A DNA stretch of 64,000 bases, from NCBI RefSeq assembly GCF_000720255.1, contig NZ_JOJE01000025.1, forward strand, positions 47,946-111,945, given 5' to 3'. How positions within the stretch are numbered: position 1 is the first letter of the stretch; every line of letters begins with the position of its first letter. The DNA is from Streptomyces griseus subsp. griseus (lineage in GTDB: Bacteria; Actinomycetota; Actinomycetes; Streptomycetales; Streptomycetaceae). The notes beneath the pieces are model-generated. The model ran no database searches. It was not told the DNA's origin and was given only the letters and a program-made list of their open reading frames with translations. Positions 25,576 through 34,123 of this stretch are shown in pieces. The position numbers and the translations under genes are program-made.

Positions 25576-27792
25576 GTGGGGGATCGCATGAGGCAGCCGA
25601 TGAACCCGGTCGTGTCGGACCTCGTCGTCCGGCCCCGACTCGGTACGGGCGCTGCCCCGCGTCCTACGGGCGTCATCGGCGAGTTCGCGCAACGGGCCGT
25701 GAAACACGGCAGACGCGAAAGCGGTGGGCACCACAGCCTCGCTCACGTCATGCCGGCGACGGAGAGCGTCGCGCCGCTGCTGGGAGTGGCCCCCGGCACC
25801 CCCGTGTCCGTGCGGACCCCGCGTCCCGGAGCGTTGCCCCTCGTGATCCGCACTTGGGGCGCCGAGCCGCAGATCCTCGACGCGATCAAAACGCTGCCAC
25901 AGGTGCCGCGCTGCCTCGATGAGGGTCCCGGCTTCGCCATCCACACCCATGTGGAGGGCCTGCCGCTGTCCGCCGTCCGCCCGGACGGGAAACCCGTCGA
26001 CTCCGTCCACATTCAGGAGCTGGCCGAGTTCCTCGCCCGTACCACCGAGGTAGGACTCGGCGCGCTGCCGCGGTTGCCCGCCGTGTGGCCCAGCGACCAC
26101 ACGGACAGTCAGGGCTTCCTGAGGACGCTGGCCCGGCTCGCCGACGCGCAGATCCGCAAGCCGAACTGGGACGTCTTCGGTGGTCTGTTCAAGGCGCTCG
26201 GCATCCCGGAGGACGCCCTCGTCCGGCTGGCCGAGCGGGTGCCGTCCATGGCGCGGCGGCCGTACGGCCTGATCCACACGGACCTGCACCGGGGCAACGT
26301 CATCCTCGACGGCCGTCGCGATGGCCCCCCGCTCCACATCGTGAACTGGGAGCTGGCCAGTTACGGCGATCCCCTCCACGACCTCGCCACCCACCTCGTG
26401 CGCATGCGGTACCCGCAGGGCCAGTGGGACGAGGTCGTCGACGCCTGGGCCAGGGCCATGCAGCAGGTCCGCCCCTCCGCCGCCAACGGAATCGGCAAAG
26501 ACCTCTCCCACTACGTCGACTTCGAGCGGACGCAGGCCGTCTACCCCGACGTCATGCGCGCCGCGCGGTCGCTGGAGGACTCGCCCGGGGAGGCGGGCCT
26601 CGCCGAGGCGACGGAGAAGGTGCTGCGGGCCCTGCGGCCGGCGGCGCGGCTGCTCGGGCTGCGGAGCGTGCCGGACGCACCCGAGATCCAGGGCGCCCTG
26701 TTCCGCTGGCTGGCCTCGCGCAACAGCGAGGTGCGCACCGGCCGGGGCTGGGTCGCACGCGCCTTCGTCCTGCGGCCCGACCTCCGGCTCCCTGAGCGCC
26801 CGGATTTCCCCGACTCCGCCGTGCGCGACGCGCTGCTGGCCGAGGGAGCCGCAGCGGCGGACCTGGTCTTCAAGGGCACCGCCCACCTGAACACCGTGGT
26901 CAGGGTGCCGGACGCCGACTTCCCCGTTGTCGTACGGCGCAGACTGCCGAACGTCCGCCGACGCGAGCGCGTCTTCCTCAGCGAGCACGCGGTGCTGAAC
27001 GCGATCCACCGTTCGGCGGTGGAGGGGGTGACGGCGCCCAGGGTCCTCGCCCTGGGCAGCAGTTTCGGCGGTGACGCCTTCGCCATTCATACCTACGTCG
27101 GCCCGCGCGACACCGGCCGCCCCCTTGGCCACCCGGTGAACGGCCTGCGACCGCACGAGGCGGACGGGCTCGTGGACCAGCTCTGCTCCCTGCGGCACGT
27201 GAGGTACCTGGAAGTCGACCCGGCTGCTGGGCAGGCCAACTTCTGTATCTGGCTGTGCGGTCAACTCGTGGAACTGGTAGCGGAGTTGCCAAGGGAAACC
27301 CAGGGAATGGCCCGGCTTCTCGGCCTGCCCGACGCACACCGGCTGGCCCAGATCCTGAGCCGCCTCACGGTCAGCGAGCGCATGCCCGCCCTGCTGCACG
27401 GCGACCTCAACCCGTGGAACCTCGTCCGTCGGGACGACGCCCTCGCGCTGACCATCATCGACTGGGAGATGGCGTTGATCGGCGACCCCCTCTACGACCT
27501 CGTCCGGCACATGCACCTCACGCCGACCCGGCCGGAGATCCGCGATCGCATGTTCCGTCGCTGGGCCGCCCGTCTGCCCGCCGAGTACACGGTCAACTGG
27601 GCGCGGGACCGGCACGTCTACCGCTGGCTCGAGCTCGTGCGCTCCGCGTACGTCGACCTCGACCGCCTGGTGACGGGCGCGAGCCTCGACGTCCCCAACG
27701 TCCGCCGGGCCGTCGACTCGTACCCGATGACTCTGGCGGCCGCCATGGGCTTCCTCGGCCTGCCTGCCCGCAGCCCCGCCGATCTCGCCTGA
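25576..27792 (+). CDS. Tandem aminoglycoside-phosphotransferase-fold protein
   Basis: This 738-residue protein has two kinase-fold halves. Half 1 (residues about 60-380) is homologous to the 22605 kinase and has LIHTDLHRGNVIL, but the DFG-equivalent reads IVNWELASYGDP with Asn instead of Asp. Half 2 (residues about 410-735) has LLHGDLNPWNLV and IIDWEMALIGDP, so all catalytic residues are present. The first half may therefore be a pseudokinase that regulates the second. The GTG at 25576 follows a GGGGTG stretch; ATG 25588 is an alternative. It is the last of the co-directional dev-side genes. Confidence 0.85.
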   Translation: MGDRMRQPMNPVVSDLVVRPRLGTGAAPRPTGVIGEFAQRAVKHGRRESGGHHSLAHVMPATESVAPLLGVAPGTPVSVRTPRPGALPLVIRTWGAEPQILDAIKTLPQVPRCLDEGPGFAIHTHVEGLPLSAVRPDGKPVDSVHIQELAEFLARTTEVGLGALPRLPAVWPSDHTDSQGFLRTLARLADAQIRKPNWDVFGGLFKALGIPEDALVRLAERVPSMARRPYGLIHTDLHRGNVILDGRRDGPPLHIVNWELASYGDPLHDLATHLVRMRYPQGQWDEVVDAWARAMQQVRPSAANGIGKDLSHYVDFERTQAVYPDVMRAARSLEDSPGEAGLAEATEKVLRALRPAARLLGLRSVPDAPEIQGALFRWLASRNSEVRTGRGWVARAFVLRPDLRLPERPDFPDSAVRDALLAEGAAAADLVFKGTAHLNTVVRVPDADFPVVVRRRLPNVRRRERVFLSEHAVLNAIHRSAVEGVTAPRVLALGSSFGGDAFAIHTYVGPRDTGRPLGHPVNGLRPHEADGLVDQLCSLRHVRYLEVDPAAGQANFCIWLCGQLVELVAELPRETQGMARLLGLPDAHRLAQILSRLTVSERMPALLHGDLNPWNLVRRDDALALTIIDWEMALIGDPLYDLVRHMHLTPTRPEIRDRMFRRWAARLPAEYTVNWARDRHVYRWLELVRSAYVDLDRLVTGASLDVPNVRRAVDSYPMTLAAAMGFLGLPARSPADLA

Positions 27793-27853
27793 GGCCGGCA
27801 GCCCGGGGCCGGGGCCGGGGGCGCCGGCCCGGGCGGTGCGTAGGCTCGGCGGC

Positions 27854-28477
27854 ATGAGTGAGATGGGGCTGCGGGAGCGCAAGAGGCAACGGATGTACCA
27901 GGCCGTGTCGGACATCGCCGTGCGGCTCTTCATCGAGAAGGGGTTCGACGCGGTGTCCGTGGCCGAGATCGCCGCCGCGGCGGAGATCTCCAAGCCCACC
28001 CTCTTCCGGTACTTTCCGGCCAAGGAGGACCTGGTCCTGTACCGATTCGCCGACCATGAGCGGGAGGCCGCGCGGGTCGCCACGCAGGGCCCTTCCCCGC
28101 TGGGGGCGCTGCGCCGGCACTTCCTCGACGGGCTTGACCGCTTCGACCCCGTCACCGGCCTCAACGACCACCCGGAGGTACTCGCGTTCCACACCCTCCT
28201 GCACAGCACTCCCTCCCTGGTCGCCCGCCAGTACGGCTACCTGGAGCGGTCGGAGGCCGCGCTCGCCGAGGCGCTCGGCGGCGACCTGGACGCACGGCTC
28301 GCCGCCGGTCAGATCATCGCCGTACAGCGGGTGCTGGCTCTCGAGAACTGGCGGCGGATCGCGGGCGGGGAGCGGGTGGAGGACGTGAGCCAGGAAGCGG
28401 TGGCGGCTGCGGAGCGGGCGTTCGCGCGGCTGGAGAAGGCGCTGCCGTGGCTCGCACAGAAAACCGAGCCTCGGTAA
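27854..28477 (+). CDS. TetR-family transcriptional regulator
   Basis: A 207-residue regulator from the ATG at 27854. The N-terminal helix-turn-helix (VAEIAAAAEISKPTLFRYFPAKEDL) is typical of TetR proteins, and the C-terminal domain is all-helical with no recognisable ligand type. It lies just before a palindrome at 28483-28495 and the HelD-like gene, so it probably regulates one or both. An ATG nine bases later (27863) is an alternative start. Confidence 0.92.
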   Translation: MSEMGLRERKRQRMYQAVSDIAVRLFIEKGFDAVSVAEIAAAAEISKPTLFRYFPAKEDLVLYRFADHEREAARVATQGPSPLGALRRHFLDGLDRFDPVTGLNDHPEVLAFHTLLHSTPSLVARQYGYLERSEAALAEALGGDLDARLAAGQIIAVQRVLALENWRRIAGGERVEDVSQEAVAAAERAFARLEKALPWLAQKTEPR

Positions 28478-28482
28478 AAAAT

Positions 28483-28495
28483 GTAACCCGGTTAC
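28483..28495 (+). promoter_or_regulatory. Palindrome between tetR and the HelD-like gene
   Basis: GTAAC and GTTAC flank CCG, and the sequence GTTAATCGGGTAC follows. It sits five bases after the TetR stop and 24 before the helicase-like start, so it is a candidate TetR operator and promoter. Confidence 0.55.
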
Positions 28496-28518
28496 GTTAA
28501 TCGGGTACGCTCGGTGGA

Positions 28519-30537
28519 ATGACGTCGAGCCTTGACCGCGAACTGCACACCGAACGCGTCCACCACGACACCTGCCGTTCCGCACTCGCCGCCATGATCG
28601 AGGGCGCCGACGAACAGGTCGTCACCGGCGAGGACGTCTCCGCCTCCGGTGCCGACGCCGAGGTCCTCGGGTACGGGCTGCGCAGCCGGGCCAAGGATTT
28701 GAAGGAACTGCCCGAGGGGCCGCTGTTCTTCGGACGGCTGGACTTCTCCGGGGGCGAGCACGGCGGGCTGAACTACCACGTGGGCCGCCTGCGGATCAGC
28801 GAGCACCCCGCCGCCCCGCCCCTCGTGGTCGACTGGCGGGCCCCCGTCTCCCGTGCCTTCTACCAGGCGAGCGCCCGCGACCCGCGGGGCGTCGCCGTCC
28901 GCCGGCGCTTCGGCTGGGCGCCGGGCAGCCGGGGCGACTCCGCCGACCTCACCGGCCTGGAGGACGAGCACCTGGGCCGGGGCGAGTCCGGACCGGGCGA
29001 CATCGTCGCGCGGGAGATCGAACGTCCTCGGGTCGGCCCCATGCGGGACATCGCGGCGACCATCCAGCCGGAGCAGGACGACCTCGTACGGGAGGACCTC
29101 ACCGTCTCGGCGTGCGTGCAGGGCGCTCCCGGCACCGGCAAGACGGCCGTCGGCCTGCACCGCGCCGCCTACCTGCTCTACACCCACCCCCAGCGGATCC
29201 GGCGTGGCGGTCTGCTCATCCTCGGCCCCAACCGCACCTTCCTCTCCTACATCTCCGAGGTGCTGCCCGCCCTCGGCGAGACCGGCGTACGGCAGTCCAC
29301 CCTCGCCGACGAGATCGCGCGCCACCCCGTCACCGGGACCGACGACGAGCGCTCGGCCCGGGTGAAGCACGACGCCCGGATGGCCGAGGTGCTGCGGCGG
29401 GCGCTGTACGCGCGCGTGGCCGACGGCGAGGCCGGTGACCTCACCGTTCCGGACGGCTCGTACCGCTGGCGGGTGAGCGCCGGGGAGCTGGCGCGGATCG
29501 TGGCGGGGGTGCGGGCGGAAGAGCCGCCGTACGGCGTCGGGCGGGAGCGCGTGCGGTCCCGGATCGTGCGGCGGATCCAGGAGCAGGCCGAGCGGCGCAG
29601 CGGACCGACTCCGAGCGCGTGGGTGCGGAAGGTCGAACGGTCACGGGCGCTGAACGCGTACGTCGACGCCGTGTGGCCGAGGCTGCGCCCCGAGGAGGTC
29701 GTCGCCCCGCTCCTGTCCGACCCCGACGAACTGGCGCGGGCGGCGGAGGGACTGCTGGACGCCGAGGAGCAGAAGGCGCTGCTGTGGACCCGGCCGCCTC
29801 GCTCGCCGAAGTCCGCGCGCTGGTCGGCCGCGGACCTCGTCCTCCTCGACGAGGTGGCCGGGCTCGTCGAACATCCCGAGGGGTACGGCCATGTGGTCGT
29901 CGACGAGGCGCAGGACCTCTCCCCGATGGAGTGCCGGGCCATCGCGCGGCGGGCCTCCTTCGGTTCGCTGACCGTGCTCGGCGACCTGGCCCAGGGCACC
30001 ACCCCGTGGGCCGCCCGCTCCTGGCCGGCCCTCCTCGCCCACCTGGGGAAACCGGACACCCCGGTGATCCCCCTGACCACCGGCTTCCGCGTCCCCGAGC
30101 CGGTCGTGGCCCTCGCCAACCGCCTCCTAGACCGCCTCGACGTCGACGTCCCTCCGGCCCGCTCCCTGCGCCGCGACGGCGAGCTGCGCATCCGCGAGGC
30201 GGCCGGCGACCTGCCGGGCGCGGTCGTGGCCGCCGCACGCGACGCCCTCACCCGCGAGGGCTCGGTCGGCGTCATCACCGCGGACGCCGACACAGCCCGC
30301 ATCCGCGAGGCCCTCCGCACCGCCGGCCTGCGGCCCGCGGGCCCCGACGACCCGGCCGCCCGCCTCACCGTCGTACCGGCCGGACTCGTCAAGGGCCTCG
30401 AGTACGACCACGTCGTCGCCGTGGAACCGGCGGCCATCACCGAGGCGGAGGAACGCGGAGCCCACCGCCTCTACGTGGCCCTGACCCGAGCGGTCTCCCA
30501 CCTCGACGTGGTCCACGACCGCCCACTGCCGTTCTGA
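28519..30537 (+). CDS. HelD-like RNA-polymerase-associated SF1 ATPase
   Basis: The product has 672 residues. The Walker A block QGAPGTGKTAVGLHRAAYLLYT, at residues about 202, and the DEAQDLSPMEC Walker B are characteristic of HelD proteins rather than UvrD. HelD binds RNA polymerase, enters its channels and releases stalled or damaged complexes. The close relative HelR displaces rifamycin from RNA polymerase and confers tolerance. The N-terminal coiled-coil region is short, as in actinobacterial class II HelD. I saw no rifamycin-associated element upstream. Expression is probably controlled by the adjacent TetR. Confidence 0.88.
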   Translation: MTSSLDRELHTERVHHDTCRSALAAMIEGADEQVVTGEDVSASGADAEVLGYGLRSRAKDLKELPEGPLFFGRLDFSGGEHGGLNYHVGRLRISEHPAAPPLVVDWRAPVSRAFYQASARDPRGVAVRRRFGWAPGSRGDSADLTGLEDEHLGRGESGPGDIVAREIERPRVGPMRDIAATIQPEQDDLVREDLTVSACVQGAPGTGKTAVGLHRAAYLLYTHPQRIRRGGLLILGPNRTFLSYISEVLPALGETGVRQSTLADEIARHPVTGTDDERSARVKHDARMAEVLRRALYARVADGEAGDLTVPDGSYRWRVSAGELARIVAGVRAEEPPYGVGRERVRSRIVRRIQEQAERRSGPTPSAWVRKVERSRALNAYVDAVWPRLRPEEVVAPLLSDPDELARAAEGLLDAEEQKALLWTRPPRSPKSARWSAADLVLLDEVAGLVEHPEGYGHVVVDEAQDLSPMECRAIARRASFGSLTVLGDLAQGTTPWAARSWPALLAHLGKPDTPVIPLTTGFRVPEPVVALANRLLDRLDVDVPPARSLRRDGELRIREAAGDLPGAVVAAARDALTREGSVGVITADADTARIREALRTAGLRPAGPDDPAARLTVVPAGLVKGLEYDHVVAVEPAAITEAEERGAHRLYVALTRAVSHLDVVHDRPLPF

Positions 30538-30570
30538 GGGAGCGACGGGCGGACCCCGGCCCCGACGCCG

Positions 30571-31476
30571 CTACGCCTTGCCGCCGAGGAGCTCGGCCAC
30601 GCGGGTGTAGCCGTCGGTGCCGTGGCCGCGGGCGATGACACGGCGTACCTGGCCCTCGGCCGCGCGCATCACGCCCGCCTCGATGCCGTGGGACTCGGCG
30701 GTCTCGATGACGTGGGCCATGGTGGAGACGGTGGAGGTGATGGGATTGCCCTCGCCGGAGAAGGAGCCGCTGTCGACGTCGTCCGCCCACTCCGCGAACA
30801 GCGGCGGCAGGATGGTCGAGATGCCCTGGGCGAAGGGGGCGAGTTCGCGTGCGGTGATGCCCTCGGCCCGGGCCACGGCCAGGGCGTGCACGTAGCCGAC
30901 CATCGCCGTCCAGAAGACGTCGAGCAGCGCGATGTCGTAGGCGGCGGCCCGGCCGATGTCCGTGCCGAGGTGGGTGTGGGAGCCGCCGAGGGCGTCCAGG
31001 ACGGGCCGGACCTCCTGGTAGAGGTCCTCGGGGCCGCTGTGGAGGAACACCGCGTCCGGCTTCCCGATGCTCGGGGTCGCGGTCATGATCGCGCCGTCCA
31101 GGTAGCGGATGCCGTGCGCGGCCGCCCAGTCGGCCGTGGAACGGGCCCGGGTGGGGGTGTCGGCGGTGAGGTTGACGACCGTACGGCCCTTGAGCGCGGC
31201 CGTGACCGCCTCGTCGCGCAGGATGCCGTCGGCGGCGTCGTAGTTGACCACGCAGACCACGGTCACCCCGCTCGCGGCGACCGCCTGTGCGGCCGACCCG
31301 GCGCCGTGCGCCCCGCGCTCCACGAGCTCCCGGTCCCGGCCCGGGGTGCGGTTCCAGACCGTGGTCCGCACCCCCGCGTCCAGGAACGCCCCGGCCAGCG
31401 CCCGGCCCATCGGGCCCAGACCGAGCACGGTGACGGTGACGGCAGACTGGTCGGCAGGCATGGAGGACATGCTCAA
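30571..31476 (-). CDS. Imine-reductase-like NAD(P)-dependent oxidoreductase
   Basis: This 301-residue protein of the 6-phosphogluconate/hydroxyisobutyrate dehydrogenase fold has the Rossmann motif VLGLGPMGRALAGAF near residue 16 and an NADPH-type loop NRTPGR. The C-terminal helical domain contains DIALLDVFWTAMVGYVHALAVA, as in imine reductases, which dimerise around the active site. The catalytic Lys of the dehydrogenases is replaced (RAAAYDIALLD), which supports an imine-reductase-like role. It is divergent from the HxlR gene, which probably regulates it. Confidence 0.88.
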   Translation of the reverse strand: MSMSSMPADQSAVTVTVLGLGPMGRALAGAFLDAGVRTTVWNRTPGRDRELVERGAHGAGSAAQAVAASGVTVVCVVNYDAADGILRDEAVTAALKGRTVVNLTADTPTRARSTADWAAAHGIRYLDGAIMTATPSIGKPDAVFLHSGPEDLYQEVRPVLDALGGSHTHLGTDIGRAAAYDIALLDVFWTAMVGYVHALAVARAEGITARELAPFAQGISTILPPLFAEWADDVDSGSFSGEGNPITSTVSTMAHVIETAESHGIEAGVMRAAEGQVRRVIARGHGTDGYTRVAELLGGKA

Positions 31477-31540
31477 CTCCCTTGAAAATGAGTACGGTTA
31501 CGATGACTGAGACCGACGATTGCTGACGAATGGGGCGGGG

Positions 31541-31918
31541 ATGTCGCGCGAGCGCGCCAAGGACCTGAACGTCTGTGGAGTCACTGCCGCGATCGCCGTG
31601 ATCGACGGCAAGTGGAAGACCTCGCTGCTGTGGCTGCTGGAGTCCGGCCCGCACCGGCCCGGTGAGCTGCGCCGGCGGCTGCCGGGGCTCAGCGAGAAGG
31701 TGCTGACTCAGGCACTGCGCGAGATGGAGGAGGACGGGCTGGTGCACCGCGAGGTGCACGACGTCCTGCCGCTGAAGACCGTCTACTCCCTGACCGGATT
31801 CGGCCGGGACCTGTCCGAGGCCATCGCCCCCCTTTCCGACTGGGGCCACCGGCGTCTGGACAGACTCGCCGAAAGCACCTCCGCATCCCCCGTCCCGGCG
31901 GCCGCGTCGGCCACCTGA
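31541..31918 (+). CDS. HxlR-family transcriptional regulator
   Basis: The product has 125 residues. The winged helix (VIDGKWKTSLLWLLESGPHRPGEL, then LPGLSEKVLTQALREMEEDGLV) is typical of HxlR/DUF24 regulators, many of which sense electrophiles or quinones through an N-terminal cysteine; here a Cys lies at residue about 11 (NVCGVT). The start is the ATG at 31541; GCGGGG precedes it. It is divergent from the imine-reductase-like gene across 64 bases, in which AGTACGGTTACGATGACT is an imperfect palindrome. Confidence 0.9.
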   Translation: MSRERAKDLNVCGVTAAIAVIDGKWKTSLLWLLESGPHRPGELRRRLPGLSEKVLTQALREMEEDGLVHREVHDVLPLKTVYSLTGFGRDLSEAIAPLSDWGHRRLDRLAESTSASPVPAAASAT

Positions 31919-31973
31919 GACCAGCCTCGCCGGGACGGCGGGCGGTGCCAAGTACCCACAAAAAAGTGGGTAC

Positions 31974-32726
31974 CTACGATCGGCCGGTCCTGACCGACTC
32001 CAGCACGGGCAGCAGGGAGTCCACGAGGCACTGGGCCCCGGCGTCCCTCAGCGGCTTGGCCTTGCGCTCGTTGCGCGCGTAGCCCAGGAACGGCACTCCG
32101 GCCTGCGCAGCGGCCACGAAGTCGGTGGGGGCGTCCCCGATCATCAGCGCGGCCGAGGGCTCGCAGCCCATGGCGTTCAGCGCGCGGTTCAGGCAGTCCG
32201 GGTCGGGCTTGAGGAGGTGGGGGTCCTCGGTGCGCCCGTAGACGTGGGGCGCGAAGCAGGACGTGGTACCGCGGCTGTCGAGGTAGGCGACCACCGCCCG
32301 CGGATGGTTGTTCGTGGTGATCGCCAGCCGTGAGCCGACCGCCGTCCAGGTGCGGATCAGGGGGTCGGCGTACGCGGTCGGTCTGGCCGAGACCGCGGCC
32401 TTCAACTCCGCCTGGGTGAGGCGTTCCCCCGCCTCGGCGACCAGGTCGCTGTGGCGGTGCCGCCGGTGCAGCGCGCGCAGCACGGTCTGCGGGTCCAGCG
32501 CCTGCCGTTCGGCGTCGGTGAGCAGGCCGTGCAGTCCCCGGCCGCCGAGCCAGTCCACCAGGTCGTTCGCGACCTGCTCCGCCGGATGCCCGGCGAAGAG
32601 GTTGCAGATCGGCCCGTCGAAGTCCCACAGCACGACTCGCGCACGAGTGATCAGCTGTCGCAGTCGCTCGTTCTCGTTCTCGGTCTCCGCCGTCACCCGT
32701 TCAGTCTGCGTCGTCTCAGAAGTCAC
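31974..32726 (-). CDS. DevE-type HAD hydrolase, second copy
   Basis: This 250-residue protein is clearly a duplicate of DevE: the start TSETTQTE, the WDFDGPICNLF nucleophile block, TTNNHPRAVVAYL, HVYGRTEDPHLLKPDPD and LMIGDAPTD all match. All four HAD motifs are kept. The GTG at 32726 overlaps a TGA that ends a remnant of a devA-like gene, the same junction type as devA-devE. It therefore survived the loss of its regulator partner. It ends 56 bases from the HxlR gene. Confidence 0.9.
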   Translation of the reverse strand: MTSETTQTERVTAETENENERLRQLITRARVVLWDFDGPICNLFAGHPAEQVANDLVDWLGGRGLHGLLTDAERQALDPQTVLRALHRRHRHSDLVAEAGERLTQAELKAAVSARPTAYADPLIRTWTAVGSRLAITTNNHPRAVVAYLDSRGTTSCFAPHVYGRTEDPHLLKPDPDCLNRALNAMGCEPSAALMIGDAPTDFVAAAQAGVPFLGYARNERKAKPLRDAGAQCLVDSLLPVLESVRTGRS

Positions 32727-32783
32727 GAGGAGAGTGTCAGCTCCGAGGTGATGGTTTTCCCAGAGGGCGTCGAACCCGTTCTC
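32723..32783 (-). pseudogene. Remnant of a devA-like gene (3' end only)
   Basis: The last ~60 bases before the HAD copy match the 3' end of devA nearly base for base: TTCGACGCCCTCTGGGAAA, then CACCTCGG, GACACTCTCCT and the GTG junction of devE. One extra A in the AAAA run breaks the frame. Translated in pieces it reads FDALWE and then TITSELTLSS, against DevA FDALWETITSDVTLS. The rest of the gene is gone, and the CYTH gene stop abuts it. Confidence 0.85.
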
Positions 32784-33258
32784 AGACCGTGGGGGCCACC
32801 GCCAGCGCCGCGTTGGAGTATCTGCGGTCGCCGGTGACGTCGGCGCCCACCCAGGGCGGGAGGACGAGCGAAGCGTCCTGTGCGTCCTGGACGTCTTCCC
32901 ATTCGATCTCCAGGACGATCAGGCCCGTATGAGCTCCGACGTACTGGTCGACGACCCATTCGCCGGCTTCGGACGTCGCGAGGTGGTGGCGCTTCTTCTC
33001 CACGAGCCCGCCGGAGCGGTGCGCCAGCAGTTCCCGTGCGTCCGGCACCGGGATCGGGTACTCGAACTCGGCGCGTTCGGGGCCGGGGCGCTTGGCCTTG
33101 ACGGTGAGGAAGGCCTCCGTGTCGTCCGTGACACGGACCCGCACCTCGCGGTGCGGGTCCGTGGAGAGGTAGCCCTGGCGCAGCAGCGTGGTCCTGGTGA
33201 CCAGTGCGCGCCAGCCGTCGCCCCGTACCAGGAACTTCCGCTCGATCTCCCGGCCCAT
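32782..33258 (-). CDS. CYTH-domain triphosphatase
   Basis: A 158-residue triphosphate tunnel enzyme. The N-terminal GREIERKFLV is the CYTH ExExK signature, and later strands (REVRVRVTDD, FLTVKAKRPG, VLEIEWEDV) supply the basic and acidic tunnel residues. Family members hydrolyse inorganic tripolyphosphate, thiamine triphosphate or, rarely, make cAMP. It reads toward the HAD copy, and its stop abuts the devA remnant. Its relation to the phosphonate cluster is unclear. Confidence 0.9.
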   Translation of the reverse strand: MGREIERKFLVRGDGWRALVTRTTLLRQGYLSTDPHREVRVRVTDDTEAFLTVKAKRPGPERAEFEYPIPVPDARELLAHRSGGLVEKKRHHLATSEAGEWVVDQYVGAHTGLIVLEIEWEDVQDAQDASLVLPPWVGADVTGDRRYSNAALAVAPTV

Positions 33259-33268
33259 GCCGTTCCTT

Positions 33269-34123
33269 TCAGGTGGTTCCGAGCATCAGGGCGATGCCCG
33301 CCATCATGACGCCGGCCGCGACGATCCTGGCGGCCCCGAACCGCTCCTTGAAGATGAAGACGGAGATGGCCGCGCCGGCGATCACGCTGGACTCCCGCAG
33401 CACGGCGACGGGCGCCAGCGGGGCCCGGGTCTGGGCCCACAGCACGAGCCCGTACGACACGACCGACAGCACCCCGCCGAGCAGTCCGGGCACCGCCACG
33501 GGCCGCAGTCGTTCGGCGAGGCCGCCGCGCAGCCGCACCGTGGCGTAGACGGGGATGGCCGTGCCGTCGAGCACCATCAGCCAGCCGATGTAGCCGAGGG
33601 CCGCCCCGGCCGAGCGCACGCCGACGCCGTCGACGAGGGTGTAGGCGGCGATGGTGAGCCCGGTCGTGGACGCCATGGCGATCGCCGGCCACTGCGGGGG
33701 CCGGCCCGACCGGCCGCGGACGCCCCACAGCGCGAGGCCGACGAGGCTGAGGGTCACCAGGACCATGCCCGTGGTGGCCGCGGCGCCCATCCGTTCCCCC
33801 AGGACGAAGGTCGCGAAGAGGGTCACCACGATCGGGGCCACCCCGCGCGCGATCGGATACACCTGGCCGAAGTCGCCGAGCCGGAAGGACCGGATCAGCG
33901 CCACCTGGTATCCGACGTGCAGGACGACGGAGGTGATCAGGAAGGGCCAGGCGGCCGCCGCCGGCAGCGGGGCCCAGGCCGCGAGGAGCGCGCCCGACGC
34001 GGTGCGGCCGATTCCGACCAGGGTCAGTCCGGCGAGTTCGTCCTTGATGCGGTGGGTGATCGCGTTCCAGCCGGCGTGGGTGACCGCCGCCAGCAGGACC
34101 ACCAGGGCCACCAGGGGCGTCAC
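33269..34123 (-). CDS. EamA/DMT-family transporter
   Basis: The product has 284 residues and starts at a GTG overlapping the previous stop (GTGA). It has about ten hydrophobic helices in two EamA repeats (LVALVVLLAAVTHAGWNAIT, then IAAYTLVDGVGVRSAGAALGYIGW and VAVLRESSVIAGAAISVFIFKERFG). DMT transporters export amino acids and related metabolites. As the last gene of the long minus-strand operon it may export a phosphonate product or precursor. The C-terminal FKERFGAARIVAAG is the usual family end. Confidence 0.9.
   Translation of the reverse strand: MTPLVALVVLLAAVTHAGWNAITHRIKDELAGLTLVGIGRTASGALLAAWAPLPAAAAWPFLITSVVLHVGYQVALIRSFRLGDFGQVYPIARGVAPIVVTLFATFVLGERMGAAATTGMVLVTLSLVGLALWGVRGRSGRPPQWPAIAMASTTGLTIAAYTLVDGVGVRSAGAALGYIGWLMVLDGTAIPVYATVRLRGGLAERLRPVAVPGLLGGVLSVVSYGLVLWAQTRAPLAPVAVLRESSVIAGAAISVFIFKERFGAARIVAAGVMMAGIALMLGTT

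Noticed and set aside
22605..27792. Aminoglycoside resistance island
   Set aside because: The APH fold covers many kinases, and linkage to HAD and dev genes speaks for a metabolic or developmental role.
28478..28518. Rifamycin-associated element before the HelD-like gene
   Set aside because: The short gap holds only GTAAC-CCG-GTTAC and an AT-rich stretch; it fits a TetR operator better.
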